Counted from the stretch's first letter, positions 8,576 through 17,467 are shown. The stretch is DNA of 46,385 bases from an uncultured Lachnospiraceae bacterium (GCA_910580195.1 CAJTWA010000037.1:1-46385), one strand, 5' to 3'. The notes: generated by a model not told the origin, from the sequence alone. A program made the numbers and translations.

Positions 8576-8788
8576 GTGAAGGCAAAAGAGGGCGGAAATA
8601 TTTTCTATGATGCAGAATCTTTAAAAGAAGGGACGAAAATAGGAAATATATTCTTTGTAGAACAGCGTGGTCAGTCTATTTATGGTGAGATTTCTAATGG
8701 GCTGAATCTTGCAAAGGAACAGAATAATACCATTTTGGGAATTGTTGTATTATATAATACCGGAATCTGTGAACTTCATTTAAAATAA
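8576..8788 (+). CDS. Hypothetical 70-residue fragment
   Basis: GTG-started frame (KEGGNIFYDAESLKEGTK...GICELHLK), not recognised. There is no convincing ribosome binding site, and an in-frame TAG lies six bases upstream. The composition resembles the soluble C-terminal tail of a larger glycosyltransferase-type membrane protein, so it may be the remaining end of a deleted gene in this eroded island. No membrane segment or metal motif is visible. Confidence 0.25.
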   Translation: MKAKEGGNIFYDAESLKEGTKIGNIFFVEQRGQSIYGEISNGLNLAKEQNNTILGIVVLYNTGICELHLK

Positions 8789-8904
8789 TGTTTTGGCATA
8801 CCTTTAAGTAGTATTATATTAATATTACTGCAAAGAATATTTGATTTATTGAGTTTGTCCTGAAATTTATCCAATTCTCCTATAATCTTCTGTGGGTGAT
8901 TGGA

Positions 8905-8990
8905 CAAGCATCACTCGGAAATGTTAATCGCCGTAGGTTGTGCGTGGCAGCGCAGAGGGCATAAGCGGCTGAGAGTTTTCGAGTGAGAGC
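8905..8990 (+). promoter_or_regulatory. Potential structured leader RNA upstream of the membrane protein
   Basis: TCACTCGGAAA (8911-8921) can pair with TTTTCGAGTGA (8976-8986) over 11 positions with one G-U. Inside, GCCG (8930-8933) can pair with CGGC (8966-8969) and TGCG (8941-8944) with CGCA (8951-8954). A TATAAT at 8881-8886 would start a transcript just before it, and the ribosome binding site of the next gene follows at 9002-9008. It is GC-richer than its surroundings. A regulatory leader is plausible; no known riboswitch motif is recognised. Confidence 0.35.
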
Positions 8991-9015
8991 TAAAAATTCA
9001 TGGAGGTGTAATGCA

Positions 9016-10767
9016 ATGTGGCTGACAATTGGCAGAATTATTCTTTTTATGCTTTCTAGCATAGGATATTGGGAATGGTTCAGAAGAAAAGCAAAAATAA
9101 ACCTATATTTTCTGCCTGCTTTTACTGTATCTTTCCAAATTACTATATTATTTGTTGCTGGATTATTAAACTGTCTAAAAAGTACAGCATTTTTGATGTT
9201 TGCAATAGGGTTGGTATTAACCGCTTATTATGCATATACAGATCATAAAGTTTTTCTGGAGTATTGTACGATTGGATATATTTTTTTCTTTCTGGTTCTA
9301 GTGATAATTTTATTTGCTGTCAGGGGGCATATATTTTCTGGTTATGACAATTTTTCCCATTGGGCTATAGTAGTAAAAAATATGTTGCAGACGGATCGGT
9401 ATCCTAATTTTGAAGATGCGCTGATAATGTTTCAGGAGTATCCGCTTGGAAGTGCTACTTTTATCTATTATTTTAGTAAAATTATTTCAAAAGTTGAGAG
9501 TATTCAGATGTTCGCCCAGGGATATATGATGGTAAGTTTTTTGTTGCCTGTTTTTAGGTATGCAAAAAAGCAGAAGGGAACCGTTTTGCTGTATATGTTT
9601 TTATTTACTAATTTTCTTTTCTGTTACAATATATGGATTAATGATCTGTTAGTAGATACACTTCTTCCGTTACAGGGAGCAGCAACTATCTTGTTTATTT
9701 GTTCAGAGTATTTATTGTACGATAATGCAAAAAAGGAAAAAGTTTCTGTTTTGTGTGCCATTCCTTTCTTGTGTACGGCTGTGCAAATAAAGAATTCCGG
9801 TATTTATTTTGCAGTAATTGGTTGTATGATTATTCTTGCAAAGTGTTTGAAAAGAAAAAATAAGATTGGATGGAAACAAGTATTTACTGTTCTAAGCCCG
9901 TTTCTCTCCCTTTATTTTTGGAAAGCGCATTGCAGTTACGTTTTTTCTACTGCTGCTTTATCAAAACATGCTATGACAGCAGAAAACTATAATCAAATGT
10001 ATTCATCAAAAACTGTGGAGGATATCAAATTAATTGTCCGTGAGATGTTTCGTTTTTCCATTTCAGGGAAAGAACTCTATTGTATGATAGCACTTATGGC
10101 ATTTGCAGGAGTATGGGTTATTTGTTTGAATAGAGATATTGGGAAAAAGTATGTCCAGTTTTTGATAATAATTGCTTTTTTGTATTTTATATACATAATA
10201 GGTATGGTTTTTATGTATATTTTTTCTATGCCAACGGAAGAGGCTGTAAGGCTTGCCAGTGCACTAAGATACCGCAAAACAGTGTTTATTTTGGTATTTT
10301 ATTTGCTAACGGTTTTTGTGGTACAGTGTATTTCGGATATTGAGGAAAATCTGTCGGGGCGGGTATATGGCGTAGCTTTTGTTTTCGCGTTGGTAATTTT
10401 CTGGAGAGTACAGTGTGGACAGTTTAGCACTATTTTTTCCACAAATAGTACTGAGAAAGATCGTCTTTGGTTTGAAGAACGCCTTTGGTTCGAAAATGCA
10501 ATTTATGAAAATTCTGTAGGGATGAACCAGTCTTATATGGTCTGTATACCTACAGAGGATGCCGGGTACGCATATTATTTATGTAAATATCTTCTTCATT
10601 CCGCTAATGTTTCAACAAGAATAGTTACGGATAGATCACAGACAGATGATTTGGAAAATTATAACTACGTTTTTTTCTACGATAGCAATAATGAAATTTT
10701 AAATAACTGGGTCGAAACACAATATCCAGAGCAGGTCGGAAAAACAGTTATTACAACAGCGAGGTAG
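9016..10767 (+). CDS. Large polytopic membrane protein, GT-C-like, function unknown
   Basis: About 583 residues with roughly a dozen transmembrane helices and a short soluble C-terminus (from about residue 485). The start at ATG 9016 follows GGAGGTG at 9002-9008; the frame is open further upstream but without a better site. The layout, with an extracytoplasmic loop after helix 4 (FSGYDNFSHWAIVVKNML, then FQEYPLGSATFIYYFSK), resembles GT-C-type glycosyltransferases acting on lipid-linked sugars, and it sits 78 bases before a GT2-GtrA-like gene. No specific family is claimed. It could be a polymerase-like or sugar-transferring partner of that enzyme. Confidence 0.65.
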   Translation: MWLTIGRIILFMLSSIGYWEWFRRKAKINLYFLPAFTVSFQITILFVAGLLNCLKSTAFLMFAIGLVLTAYYAYTDHKVFLEYCTIGYIFFFLVLVIILFAVRGHIFSGYDNFSHWAIVVKNMLQTDRYPNFEDALIMFQEYPLGSATFIYYFSKIISKVESIQMFAQGYMMVSFLLPVFRYAKKQKGTVLLYMFLFTNFLFCYNIWINDLLVDTLLPLQGAATILFICSEYLLYDNAKKEKVSVLCAIPFLCTAVQIKNSGIYFAVIGCMIILAKCLKRKNKIGWKQVFTVLSPFLSLYFWKAHCSYVFSTAALSKHAMTAENYNQMYSSKTVEDIKLIVREMFRFSISGKELYCMIALMAFAGVWVICLNRDIGKKYVQFLIIIAFLYFIYIIGMVFMYIFSMPTEEAVRLASALRYRKTVFILVFYLLTVFVVQCISDIEENLSGRVYGVAFVFALVIFWRVQCGQFSTIFSTNSTEKDRLWFEERLWFENAIYENSVGMNQSYMVCIPTEDAGYAYYLCKYLLHSANVSTRIVTDRSQTDDLENYNYVFFYDSNNEILNNWVETQYPEQVGKTVITTAR

Positions 10768-10845
10768 AAAAATGAAGATACCAATATACAGACTTGTGAG
10801 AATACAAAAAGTTTTTTCAGGCTATCCGGGATAGGGGTGATAAAG

Positions 10846-11910
10846 ATGGAGCAAATATTAATCATTATTCCGGCTTATGAACCGGATGAGCGTTTGCTTA
10901 AATTGCTTACAGGTATACAAGAAGATAGTGTAGGGTTTGTAATTATCGTAAATGATGGGAGTGGTTCTGAATATGCAGGAATATTTAGCAGGGCGGCAGA
11001 CATTTTAAAAGATCAGGGCACGTTTCTTGTCCATGAGACGAATAAGGGAAAGGGAAGAGCACTCAAGACAGCGTTTCGTTATGTTTTGGATAATTACAAG
11101 GAGGCAGTTGGCGTTGTCACTGCTGATTCAGATGGACAGCACACAGCAGAGGCAATAAAGAAAATAAAGGGTGTTTTGTCAGAAAAGCCAGAGAATTTGG
11201 TGCTGGGGGTAAGAGATTTTAGCAGCAAAGGGATACCATGGAAAAGCAGATTTGGGAATAAACTTACGGAAAAAGTGTTTGAATATCTTTCAGGTGTTCA
11301 TGTTAGCGATACGCAGACTGGCCTGCGCGGGATTCCTAAGTCATTTATGCAACAGTTATTGGATGTAAAAGGCGAGCGGTTTGAATTTGAGATGCGTATG
11401 CTGCTAGAATGTGCAGGAAAATATACGGTTACAGAAATGCCTATTGAAACTATTTATGATTCAAAGGAAAATCATCGGACACATTTTAATCCCATTATGG
11501 ATTCCATAAGGATATACAGAATTTTGGGAGAAAAATTTATAAGGTACATTTGTGCTTCTATTTCATCCAGTATCGTTGATGTTGTAATATTTTCAATATT
11601 ATGTATTTTATTGAAGTCCCGTTATCCATGCATTTATATTGTGCTGGCGACAGTGATGGCAAGGATTATTTCGGCGATTTATAATTACATTATGAATTAT
11701 AAGCTAGTGTTCCACAGTAAGGAACCAGTAAAAACTGCAGGGGTAAAATATGCGGCTTTAGTAGTAGTACAGATGGGTTTGAGTGCAGCATTAGTAACAT
11801 TCGTCGTAAATATTCTTTTATTTGTTCCTGAATTCGTCATAAAAATGTTGGTTGATATAGCTTTATTTTTTATTAGCTACTATGTTCAGCAAAGATATAT
11901 ATTTGTATAA
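10846..11910 (+). CDS. GT2 glycosyltransferase fused to a GtrA-like domain
   Basis: Two-part protein of 354 residues. Residues about 1-225 form a family 2 glycosyltransferase (LIIIPAYEPDERL, VNDGSGSE, TADSDGQHT, DTQTGLRGIP), like polyprenyl-phosphate sugar synthases. Residues about 230-354 hold four transmembrane helices with the GtrA pattern (FIRYICASISSSIVDVVIF ... ARIISAIYNYIMNYKLVF), thought to help flip or hold the lipid-linked sugar. AGGGGTG at 10833-10839 supports the ATG at 10846 rather than the GTG at 10837. It probably works with the membrane protein at 9016 in the same transcript. The domain assignment is solid; the sugar is unknown. Confidence 0.9.
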   Translation: MEQILIIIPAYEPDERLLKLLTGIQEDSVGFVIIVNDGSGSEYAGIFSRAADILKDQGTFLVHETNKGKGRALKTAFRYVLDNYKEAVGVVTADSDGQHTAEAIKKIKGVLSEKPENLVLGVRDFSSKGIPWKSRFGNKLTEKVFEYLSGVHVSDTQTGLRGIPKSFMQQLLDVKGERFEFEMRMLLECAGKYTVTEMPIETIYDSKENHRTHFNPIMDSIRIYRILGEKFIRYICASISSSIVDVVIFSILCILLKSRYPCIYIVLATVMARIISAIYNYIMNYKLVFHSKEPVKTAGVKYAALVVVQMGLSAALVTFVVNILLFVPEFVIKMLVDIALFFISYYVQQRYIFV

Positions 11911-12127
11911 GGGTACAATTTTTGTGACATGATGGGTATTATTTCTGTGTAATTTTGTTGATGTTTTATTTGTCGCTCCTACCATAACTGAATGCCTATT
12001 AATCCCCATCGGAGATGGGCAGAATGCAGTAAGCAGTAGCGTTGTTCAGGGTATCAAATAAAAAACCTCTGCTGTATAATAGATAATTGTCTAGGCAGCC
12101 AAATCTAAGAATTAGGGAGTATAGCAT
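11911..12127. other. Intergenic stretch before the IS630-like remnant
   Basis: Contains one small hairpin (CCCATC-GGA-GATGGG near 12007-12021) without a T-run and a TATAAT at 12075-12080 that may have served the dead transposase. No gene seen. Confidence 0.4.
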
Positions 12128-13192
12128 ATGAATATTCGCAAGTACAATACAAATCCCGAAGTTTTGTTGAAACAGAGAAAAGCCATTATGTCGTCAACAG
12201 ATGAGGCTAGGTTTCATTTCAAAGTCTTTGCAGTAAATATGGTCTGTCCGGGTGCCCCGTTTCTTAGGTAAGCACCATGGTAGGCGTGAGCAAAGTTACC
12301 GTTATCGGTTGGGTAAACAACCGTCGATGAACGGGGTTTTGATGCCTTAAGGTCAAGGCATCGTTCCGGCAGACCATCAAAACTCTCCACAGAGCAGTGT
12401 GTGGCTATTGATTCCACCATACAGTCCGACCCGAAGGATTTTGGCTTCAAAGTACGGGACAGTTCGAGTCTGTATTCCTATTATAAGCAATACCTTTGGT
12501 GCCCAAATCTCTGTCAGGCAGTGCCAGCGTCTGTTTCATGCTCTGGGCTATTCCCACATCCGTCCCCAGCCATACCCAAGCAAGGAGTATGAGGATTCCG
12601 AGGCTCGGGAAACGTTAAAAAAACGAACCGAAATAGAGAACGACGATTCCTTAATCCTTATATATCAGAACGAGGTTCATTTCCAAATCCAAACAGCTGT
12701 GATTTCCGCATGGTCTAAAAAAGGAAGTGCCCCGACAGTAAAGTTGTTTCCCAGTCGTTTTAAGACTCCATACAGCGGCTTTATCATTCTGGAAACGGGG
12801 GAATCGTTTGTAGCCAGACCGGAAAAATTCAACTATGAGATCACGATCTCATCTATCCGCAATTTTTTGGAAGCCCATCCTGCCCCTGAAGGGAAGAAGT
12901 ATGCCCTCGTTATGGACAATGTGCGCCATGGCACAAGAAACCATGCGCTTAATTGAGGATGAAAATACCATGTAATATTCCGATATCTCTGCAAGTGTAA
13001 CTTTTATCAAACTTCCTTCCGTACTCCCCTGATCTCAGTCTGATAGAACAAGTATAGAGAATTACACGCAGAGAGAATGCCCATAATGTGTTTTTCTTGG
13101 CTCTGGCGATGCTGAAAGATGACGTTAATAGAGCATTTCATGCAGAGGCTGTGTCAAATGCACAATTAAGGTTTCTTTGTAGCCTTTCGTAA
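12128..13192 (+). pseudogene. IS630-family transposase, multiply broken
   Basis: Starts as MNIRKYNTNPEVLLKQRK at 12128, then is scrambled by indels and stops to about 12430. A continuous stretch from about 12440 to 12920 reads FHALGYSHIRPQPYPSKEYE ... NEVHFQ ... YALVMDNVR. After another shift the C-terminus appears as LPYSPDLSLIEQV, with TAG where tryptophan is expected, and runs to TAA at 13190-13192. The first catalytic residue is also changed: NEVHF where DE-HF is usual. The element is clearly dead. Its terminal repeats could not be identified. Confidence 0.75.
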
Positions 13193-13229
13193 AGTTAATT
13201 TTGTGGTTTACTATAGTTGTTCTAAAAGA

Positions 13230-13258
13230 TTGACATTTCCCCAATTATTCGTTATTAT
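13230..13258 (+). promoter_or_regulatory. Strong sigma-A-type promoter for the DUF6077-like gene
   Basis: TTGACA (13230-13235), 17-base spacer, TATTAT (13253-13258). It lies about 90 bases upstream of the start at 13351 and marks the transition from the IS-rich part into the wall-gene region. Confidence 0.65.
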
Positions 13259-13350
13259 TAAAAAAGATTCCATCCAAAAACACGGATATTTCCTCCCATC
13301 TACACCAGTAATAAGAGAAACAACACTAACACAAAAACAGGAGAATCCCC

Positions 13351-14400
13351 ATGTATATAGACACACCAACCATCAACATAGCAGCCCTTTTCCTCCTATT
13401 GTTAGCCGTCCCATGGGCGACCGGCCTGCTATACACAGGCTTCTTACCAGAGGAAAGAAGAGGATGCCTATTAAGCTGGGTATCCGGCTACATCATCCTA
13501 TGGGGCTTATTTGAAATCATCGCATTGCCCTTAATCTTCCAGAGGAAAAGCCTTAGCCTTTTGTGCATCATTTATGGAGGCGCAACCTGCCTATTGGTGG
13601 CTGCCGCCCTAATATTGAACTGGCGGAACCTAGCCCCGGCAGCAAAAGGCGCAGCACGTTCCTTGAAAAGAATTACCCCAGTAGGCTGGGGCAATATTCT
13701 GCTGGTTTTGGGACAAGCCTATATGTATGCGAAATATATGCACATTGATGAGGATGATGCGTTTTATGTGGGGGCTGCGTCGACTGCGGTTGCCACCGAT
13801 ACCATTTTTTCTGTCAACCCTTATACAGGGGCGGAGTATGGTAATCTGCCGTCCCGCTATGTGCTGTCGCCTTTCTTTTCCTTCGTGGCTTTCTTAAGCA
13901 GGATGGGCAAGGTACACCCGGCTATTACAGCCCATGTGGTTTTGGCTGCGGCTCTCGTATTGGTGTCGTATGGCATTTATGCATTGATTGCAAAAAAACT
14001 ATTCCCAGATAACCGGAAATATGCGGAGTATTTCTTGTTTTTCCTGATTTTAATTATTATGTTTTCGGGATATACCGTGTATACGCAGGGGATGTTTACC
14101 TTAGTGCGGATTTGGCAGGGGAAGGCAGTGTTCTGCGGGATTTTGGTGCCGATGGTATGCCTGATGGCGCTCCAGCTGTTCTCGGGGCAGGCGGCCTGGG
14201 CAGACTGGTGCCTGACGTTTCTTTTGATGTGCGCTTGCTGCATGGTTTCTTCCATGGGAATCATGCTGGGGGCAATTATGCTGGGGACATTTGGCATAGT
14301 GTATGCTGCCCGTGAGCGGAACTTGAAGCTGCTGGCCTATACGGTATTATGTTGCCTGCCGAACCTAGTATGTGCTGGGATATATTTATTGGTGCGTTGA
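13351..14400 (+). CDS. DUF6077-like membrane protein, N-terminal half
   Basis: 349 residues with about ten transmembrane helices. An extracytoplasmic segment (YMHIDEDDAFYVGAASTAVA, about residues 127-148, then VNPYTGAEYGNLPSRYVLSP) is characteristic of the uncharacterised DUF6077-type membrane proteins found beside surface-polysaccharide genes and resembles GT-C enzymes. AGGAG at 13339-13343 supports the ATG. The protein ends abruptly after a helix at TGA 14398-14400, and a second frame with a similar membrane style starts at 14726. Together (349 plus 263 residues) they would make one family-sized protein, so this is probably the first half of a split gene. The first 400 bases are C-rich in codon use, the rest G-rich. 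Confidence 0.65.
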   Translation: MYIDTPTINIAALFLLLLAVPWATGLLYTGFLPEERRGCLLSWVSGYIILWGLFEIIALPLIFQRKSLSLLCIIYGGATCLLVAAALILNWRNLAPAAKGAARSLKRITPVGWGNILLVLGQAYMYAKYMHIDEDDAFYVGAASTAVATDTIFSVNPYTGAEYGNLPSRYVLSPFFSFVAFLSRMGKVHPAITAHVVLAAALVLVSYGIYALIAKKLFPDNRKYAEYFLFFLILIIMFSGYTVYTQGMFTLVRIWQGKAVFCGILVPMVCLMALQLFSGQAAWADWCLTFLLMCACCMVSSMGIMLGAIMLGTFGIVYAARERNLKLLAYTVLCCLPNLVCAGIYLLVR

Positions 14401-14725
14401 AAGTGATGTAGTTATCGAAAATTCCCGTCACGGATATGAGCTAGGATATGTCTATTGGTGTGTTGGAGGTAATTGGCGGTGTTACATTCCGTGCCAAGGT
14501 GTGCGGTGGGAGTTGTTCAGGGACTGTCCGAAAATAACTTTTATTTATTGCTTGTCTTTTTCTCCGATGGCATCGCTTAGAAATCACTTATATAGCCCGC
14601 TATGCGCCTGATTTTTTGAGCGGCACTCCTGAAGAAAAAGCCTACGCGCTATTTAAAGTATTATTTCTTAACGGTTCCTTACGAGAGCGTTGAAAGCAGG
14701 TATAATATAAAAACGGAGGAAATCC
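14401..14725. other. Insertion-like gap between two membrane-protein halves
   Basis: About 325 bases with no sensible frame. Near its left end the segment GGATATATTTATTGGTGCGTTG (14379-14400) recurs with changes at about 14441-14464, a small direct duplication. TATAAT at 14701-14706 and GGAGG at about 14715-14719 give the second half its own promoter and ribosome binding site. It might be the scar of a lost mobile element. Confidence 0.4.
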
Positions 14726-15517
14726 ATGAGGGAAATTATTACAAATACATGGGAAACCTTTTTACAATTTAAGGGCATGGGAATGCATTTGGGGCTGTAT
14801 TTTGCGGCAGCCCTGTTCCTGAATTCTTTAAGCAAAACGAAAAGGGAGAAGGACAGCAGTTCCTTGCTGTCCGGCTATTCCTTGGTGTTCTGGGGAATTT
14901 TTTTCTTCCCGGTTACGGCGAAAATTATTATAGATTACTGCATTGGCGACAGCGTATACTGGCGGATGTTCTGGATCCTGCCATTCCCGGTTGTGATTGC
15001 GTATGCATTTGCCCTGTCCTTAAAACAGGTACAGGTAGCGTGGAAAAGGTATGTGCTGGTGCTTTGCATGGCGGCGGTGATTTTAGTGACAGGGACGCCT
15101 GTGTACACCCCGGAACAATTCAGGGCTTCAGAGAACCGTTACCGGATTCCGCAAGTGGCCGTGGATGTATGCCAGATTGTCAATGAGGATGCCCGGGAAA
15201 ATAATCTTAAGGTGCGCAAGGTAATTGCGGTAAACGATCTTTTGCCCTATATCCGCCAGTATGACGGGAGCATTTTGATGCCATATGGGCGGAATGGCCC
15301 AAAGGAAGGGAAGTTCCAGAACAAAAACTGCAAGCGGATTTACAATGCCATCAATAGCCCAGAGGTGGATTTTAAGAAGCTTTTGAAATTTGCGGAAAAG
15401 GAAAATTGCAATTATTTGGTGTATTTTTCCACGGAGGAGGCGGATGCCGCATTGGGCAGGTTAGGCTGCGAAGCAGTGGGGGATACGGGGCAGTACCGGG
15501 TTTTTGCCCTGCGTTAA
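14726..15517 (+). CDS. Membrane protein, probable C-terminal half of the DUF6077-like protein
   Basis: 263 residues: about four transmembrane helices in residues 20-130, then a soluble C-terminal domain (about 135-263) with the alternating pattern seen at the ends of GT-C-like membrane proteins (RKVIAVNDLLPYIRQYDGSI, then NCNYLVYFSTEEAD). Its start has a clear GGAGG about seven bases upstream and a TATAAT box 20 bases upstream, so it may be expressed on its own. The absence of the N-terminal helices and catalytic loop suggests it needs the product of 13351, or that both are decay products. A structured intergenic element follows. Confidence 0.6.
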   Translation: MREIITNTWETFLQFKGMGMHLGLYFAAALFLNSLSKTKREKDSSSLLSGYSLVFWGIFFFPVTAKIIIDYCIGDSVYWRMFWILPFPVVIAYAFALSLKQVQVAWKRYVLVLCMAAVILVTGTPVYTPEQFRASENRYRIPQVAVDVCQIVNEDARENNLKVRKVIAVNDLLPYIRQYDGSILMPYGRNGPKEGKFQNKNCKRIYNAINSPEVDFKKLLKFAEKENCNYLVYFSTEEADAALGRLGCEAVGDTGQYRVFALR

Positions 15518-15527
15518 ATCCTGTATG

Positions 15528-15656
15528 CTGCCCAGTTTGTGTGGGAAAGAGCTGGCTGAACTGCCGTCCGGTTCCAAAGGCTTTCTTTTTCGCATATTCA
15601 CTGTTTTCTTACAGAATCCGGCAAAATGGGGATACAGGCGGCAAGAATGAATCTTC
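15528..15656 (+). repeat. Orphan right-end copy of the intergenic element
   Basis: From TGCCCAGTTTGTGTGG onward this stretch resembles the right end and downstream flank of the full element at 15844-15970 (GCCGTCCGGTTCCAAAGGC and CTTTCTTTTTC are identical), offset by about 313 bases. The core and left arm are absent, and the arm sequence here differs, so it cannot pair with the full copy's left arm. Confidence 0.7.
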
Positions 15657-15693
15657 AGATACGTGTTCATACGACAGGGAGTATAATCTTTTT

Positions 15694-15888
15694 CAATACA
15701 CAGGCAATTCAGGACGGCCCTTTCCCTAAGCAAACGGTTTATGGGCGTCCTTAGTGGAGGCGAAATTCACTGCTTACGAAGACTTAGGAAGGAAGGTATT
15801 CCTGACTTCCTTAGTCGCAGTTAGCAGTTAGTTCGCCGGAACGTTGCCCAGTTTGTGTGGGGAAGGGCCGTCCTGAATTGCCGTCCGG
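15694..15888 (+). repeat. Structured intergenic element, copy 1
   Basis: Left arm 15703-15726 pairs with right arm 15859-15882 over 24 positions with one G-U; GCAAAC (15730-15735) pairs with GTTTGT (15851-15856). Inside: TGGGC (15742-15746) with GCCCA (15846-15850); GGCGAA (15759-15764) with TTCGCC (15832-15837), crossing other helices as a pseudoknot; AGGAAG (15786-15791) with CTTCCT (15806-15811), capped by AGG-TATT-CCT (15794-15803). The core shares long identical blocks with copies 2 and 3 (for example GCAGTTAGCAGTTAGTT). No protein frame. It lies between the membrane-protein gene and the first LCP gene, on their strand. Confidence 0.85.
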
Positions 15889-16118
15889 TTCCAAAGGCTT
15901 TCTTTTTCCCATATCCGCAATTTTCCTATGGCGTCCCGCAAAGTGGAGAATACAGGCAGTAAGAGTAGGTTTAAACAGGCTCTAGGCACTATGCCCAATA
16001 CATTCTGCCCTAACCCCCATATTTCTGGCAAAAATTTAACCCTATGTAGTGTAGAAAAAAATTTGCCATTGTGTTATACTCACGGAGATAGTACAGAAAC
16101 TAACAAGGAGGATACGGA

Positions 16119-17201
16119 ATGGCAAGAAATACAAGGAACGAAGCAGATTACCCGAGGAAGAAAAAGAAGAAAACCAACCGGAAAAGACGCCGCCAACGCA
16201 GGTTTTTCCTATCAATTTTGTTGATTTTCCTGGCATTGGCTGCCTTGGTTGTGGCATATGGATGGAGCAAATATGGAAAAATGAGCAGAATTCCAATCCG
16301 GGATAAGGATGTTAAGATAAATGATTTGTCCATAGACACCCAGAAAACGCTGGAAGGGTTTGACAGCATTGCGCTGTTTGGGCTGGACAACCGTTCTACC
16401 GGGAATTTTGAGCGGGGGAACAGCGATACGATTATTGTAGTCAGCATTAACCGGAAATCTGGGGAAATCAGGATGGCTTCGGTATACCGCGACACTTATC
16501 TGGACATCGGGGAGGATAAATACCGGAAAGCCAATGCGGCCTATGCCAATGGGGGGCCGAAACAGGCAATCGAAATGCTGAACAAAAATTTGGATTTGGA
16601 CATTACAGACTATGTCAGCGTGGATTTCAGCGCATTGGTGGATGCTATTGACGCATTAGGGGGCATTGAGCTGGACATTACGCCGGAAGAAGCGGAATGG
16701 CTGAACGGCTATATTGTGGAAACCAATGAAGTGACTGGGCACAACAGCGGTCCCGTATCCCCGGGAACGGGTGTGCATGTGGACGGGGTACAGGCTACTT
16801 CTTACGCAAGGATCCGCTATGTGGGGCTGGATTACCAGAGGACAGAGCGGCAGAGGACAGTCATTACCAAAATGTTTGAAAAGGCAAAGCAGTGCGACAT
16901 CCTGACGTTAAACAGCCTTTTGGATAAAATGCTGCCGCAGATTTCCACCAGCTTGGGCATGACAGAGATTTTGGGGCTGGCTGGGAATGTGATGAAGTAC
17001 CATATGGGGGAAAATACAGGGTTCCCCTTTGACAAGGTAACGCCCGGGAATGTAGGGAGCGCCGGGGATGCGGTGGTGCCGGTGGATTTGGCAAATAATG
17101 TGGCGCAGCTCCATAAGTTCCTGTATGACAGCGACAGCTACACCCCTTCGGAAACGGTGAAAAGCATTAGCGAAACAATCCGGGCAGCTACTGGCTATTA
17201 A
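16119..17201 (+). CDS. LytR-CpsA-Psr (LCP) family ligase 1
   Basis: LCP proteins transfer lipid-linked teichoic acid or polysaccharide to peptidoglycan outside the membrane. Seen: very basic cytoplasmic N-terminus (residues 1-28), one transmembrane helix (about 29-48), then the LCP domain with FDSIALFGLDNRS, the NSDTIIVVS metal and lipid-phosphate motif, SVYRDTYLDIG, and ATSYARIRY followed by RTERQR, which carry the conserved arginines. 360 residues is normal. AAGGAGG at 16107-16113 supports the start. A strong terminator follows at 17282. A close paralogue lies at 33260, so two ligases bracket the glycosyltransferase genes. The polymer it attaches is unknown. Confidence 0.92.
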   Translation: MARNTRNEADYPRKKKKKTNRKRRRQRRFFLSILLIFLALAALVVAYGWSKYGKMSRIPIRDKDVKINDLSIDTQKTLEGFDSIALFGLDNRSTGNFERGNSDTIIVVSINRKSGEIRMASVYRDTYLDIGEDKYRKANAAYANGGPKQAIEMLNKNLDLDITDYVSVDFSALVDAIDALGGIELDITPEEAEWLNGYIVETNEVTGHNSGPVSPGTGVHVDGVQATSYARIRYVGLDYQRTERQRTVITKMFEKAKQCDILTLNSLLDKMLPQISTSLGMTEILGLAGNVMKYHMGENTGFPFDKVTPGNVGSAGDAVVPVDLANNVAQLHKFLYDSDSYTPSETVKSISETIRAATGY

Positions 17202-17281
17202 GGCGTGTTTGGAAAGCCGGCCAAGTAGATTGTGAAGTGCATTTTCAGATATGCTTGGGAAAACCAAATATTTCCAATTGG

Positions 17282-17312
17282 ATGCGGGGCAGGTAGCTGC
17301 CCCGCATTTTAA
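17282..17312 (+). terminator. Rho-independent terminator of LCP gene 1
   Basis: ATGCGGGGCAG (17282-17292) pairs perfectly with CTGCCCCGCAT (17297-17307), loop GTAG, followed by TTTAATT. Confidence 0.9.
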
Positions 17313-17340
17313 TTGCAGGGGTGTAAGAAGCCCAAAAAAG

Positions 17341-17370
17341 TTGACACCGCGGGGTAAATACTGGTATCAT
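17341..17370 (+). promoter_or_regulatory. Sigma-A-type promoter for the FN3 gene
   Basis: TTGACA (17341-17346), 18-base spacer, TATCAT (17365-17370), about 100 bases before the start at 17468. Confidence 0.75.
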
Positions 17371-17467
17371 GGAAACAGGAACTTTTATCGTGTTACTGGG
17401 TTTTTTGCACGAGGGGGATACACTCCCTGAAATGCACTGGATCCAAGCAAGGAAGGAGAAGGAAAGT

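Noticed and set aside
13977..14297. 106-residue minus-strand frame inside the DUF6077-like gene
   Set aside because: Antisense to a membrane protein with clear topology; hydrophobic helices read in reverse often give such frames.
15694..15888. Simple rho-independent terminator or REP palindrome as explanation for the element
   Set aside because: Too long, with a conserved core, internal covarying helices and no terminal T-run; arms differ between copies, unlike REP sequences.
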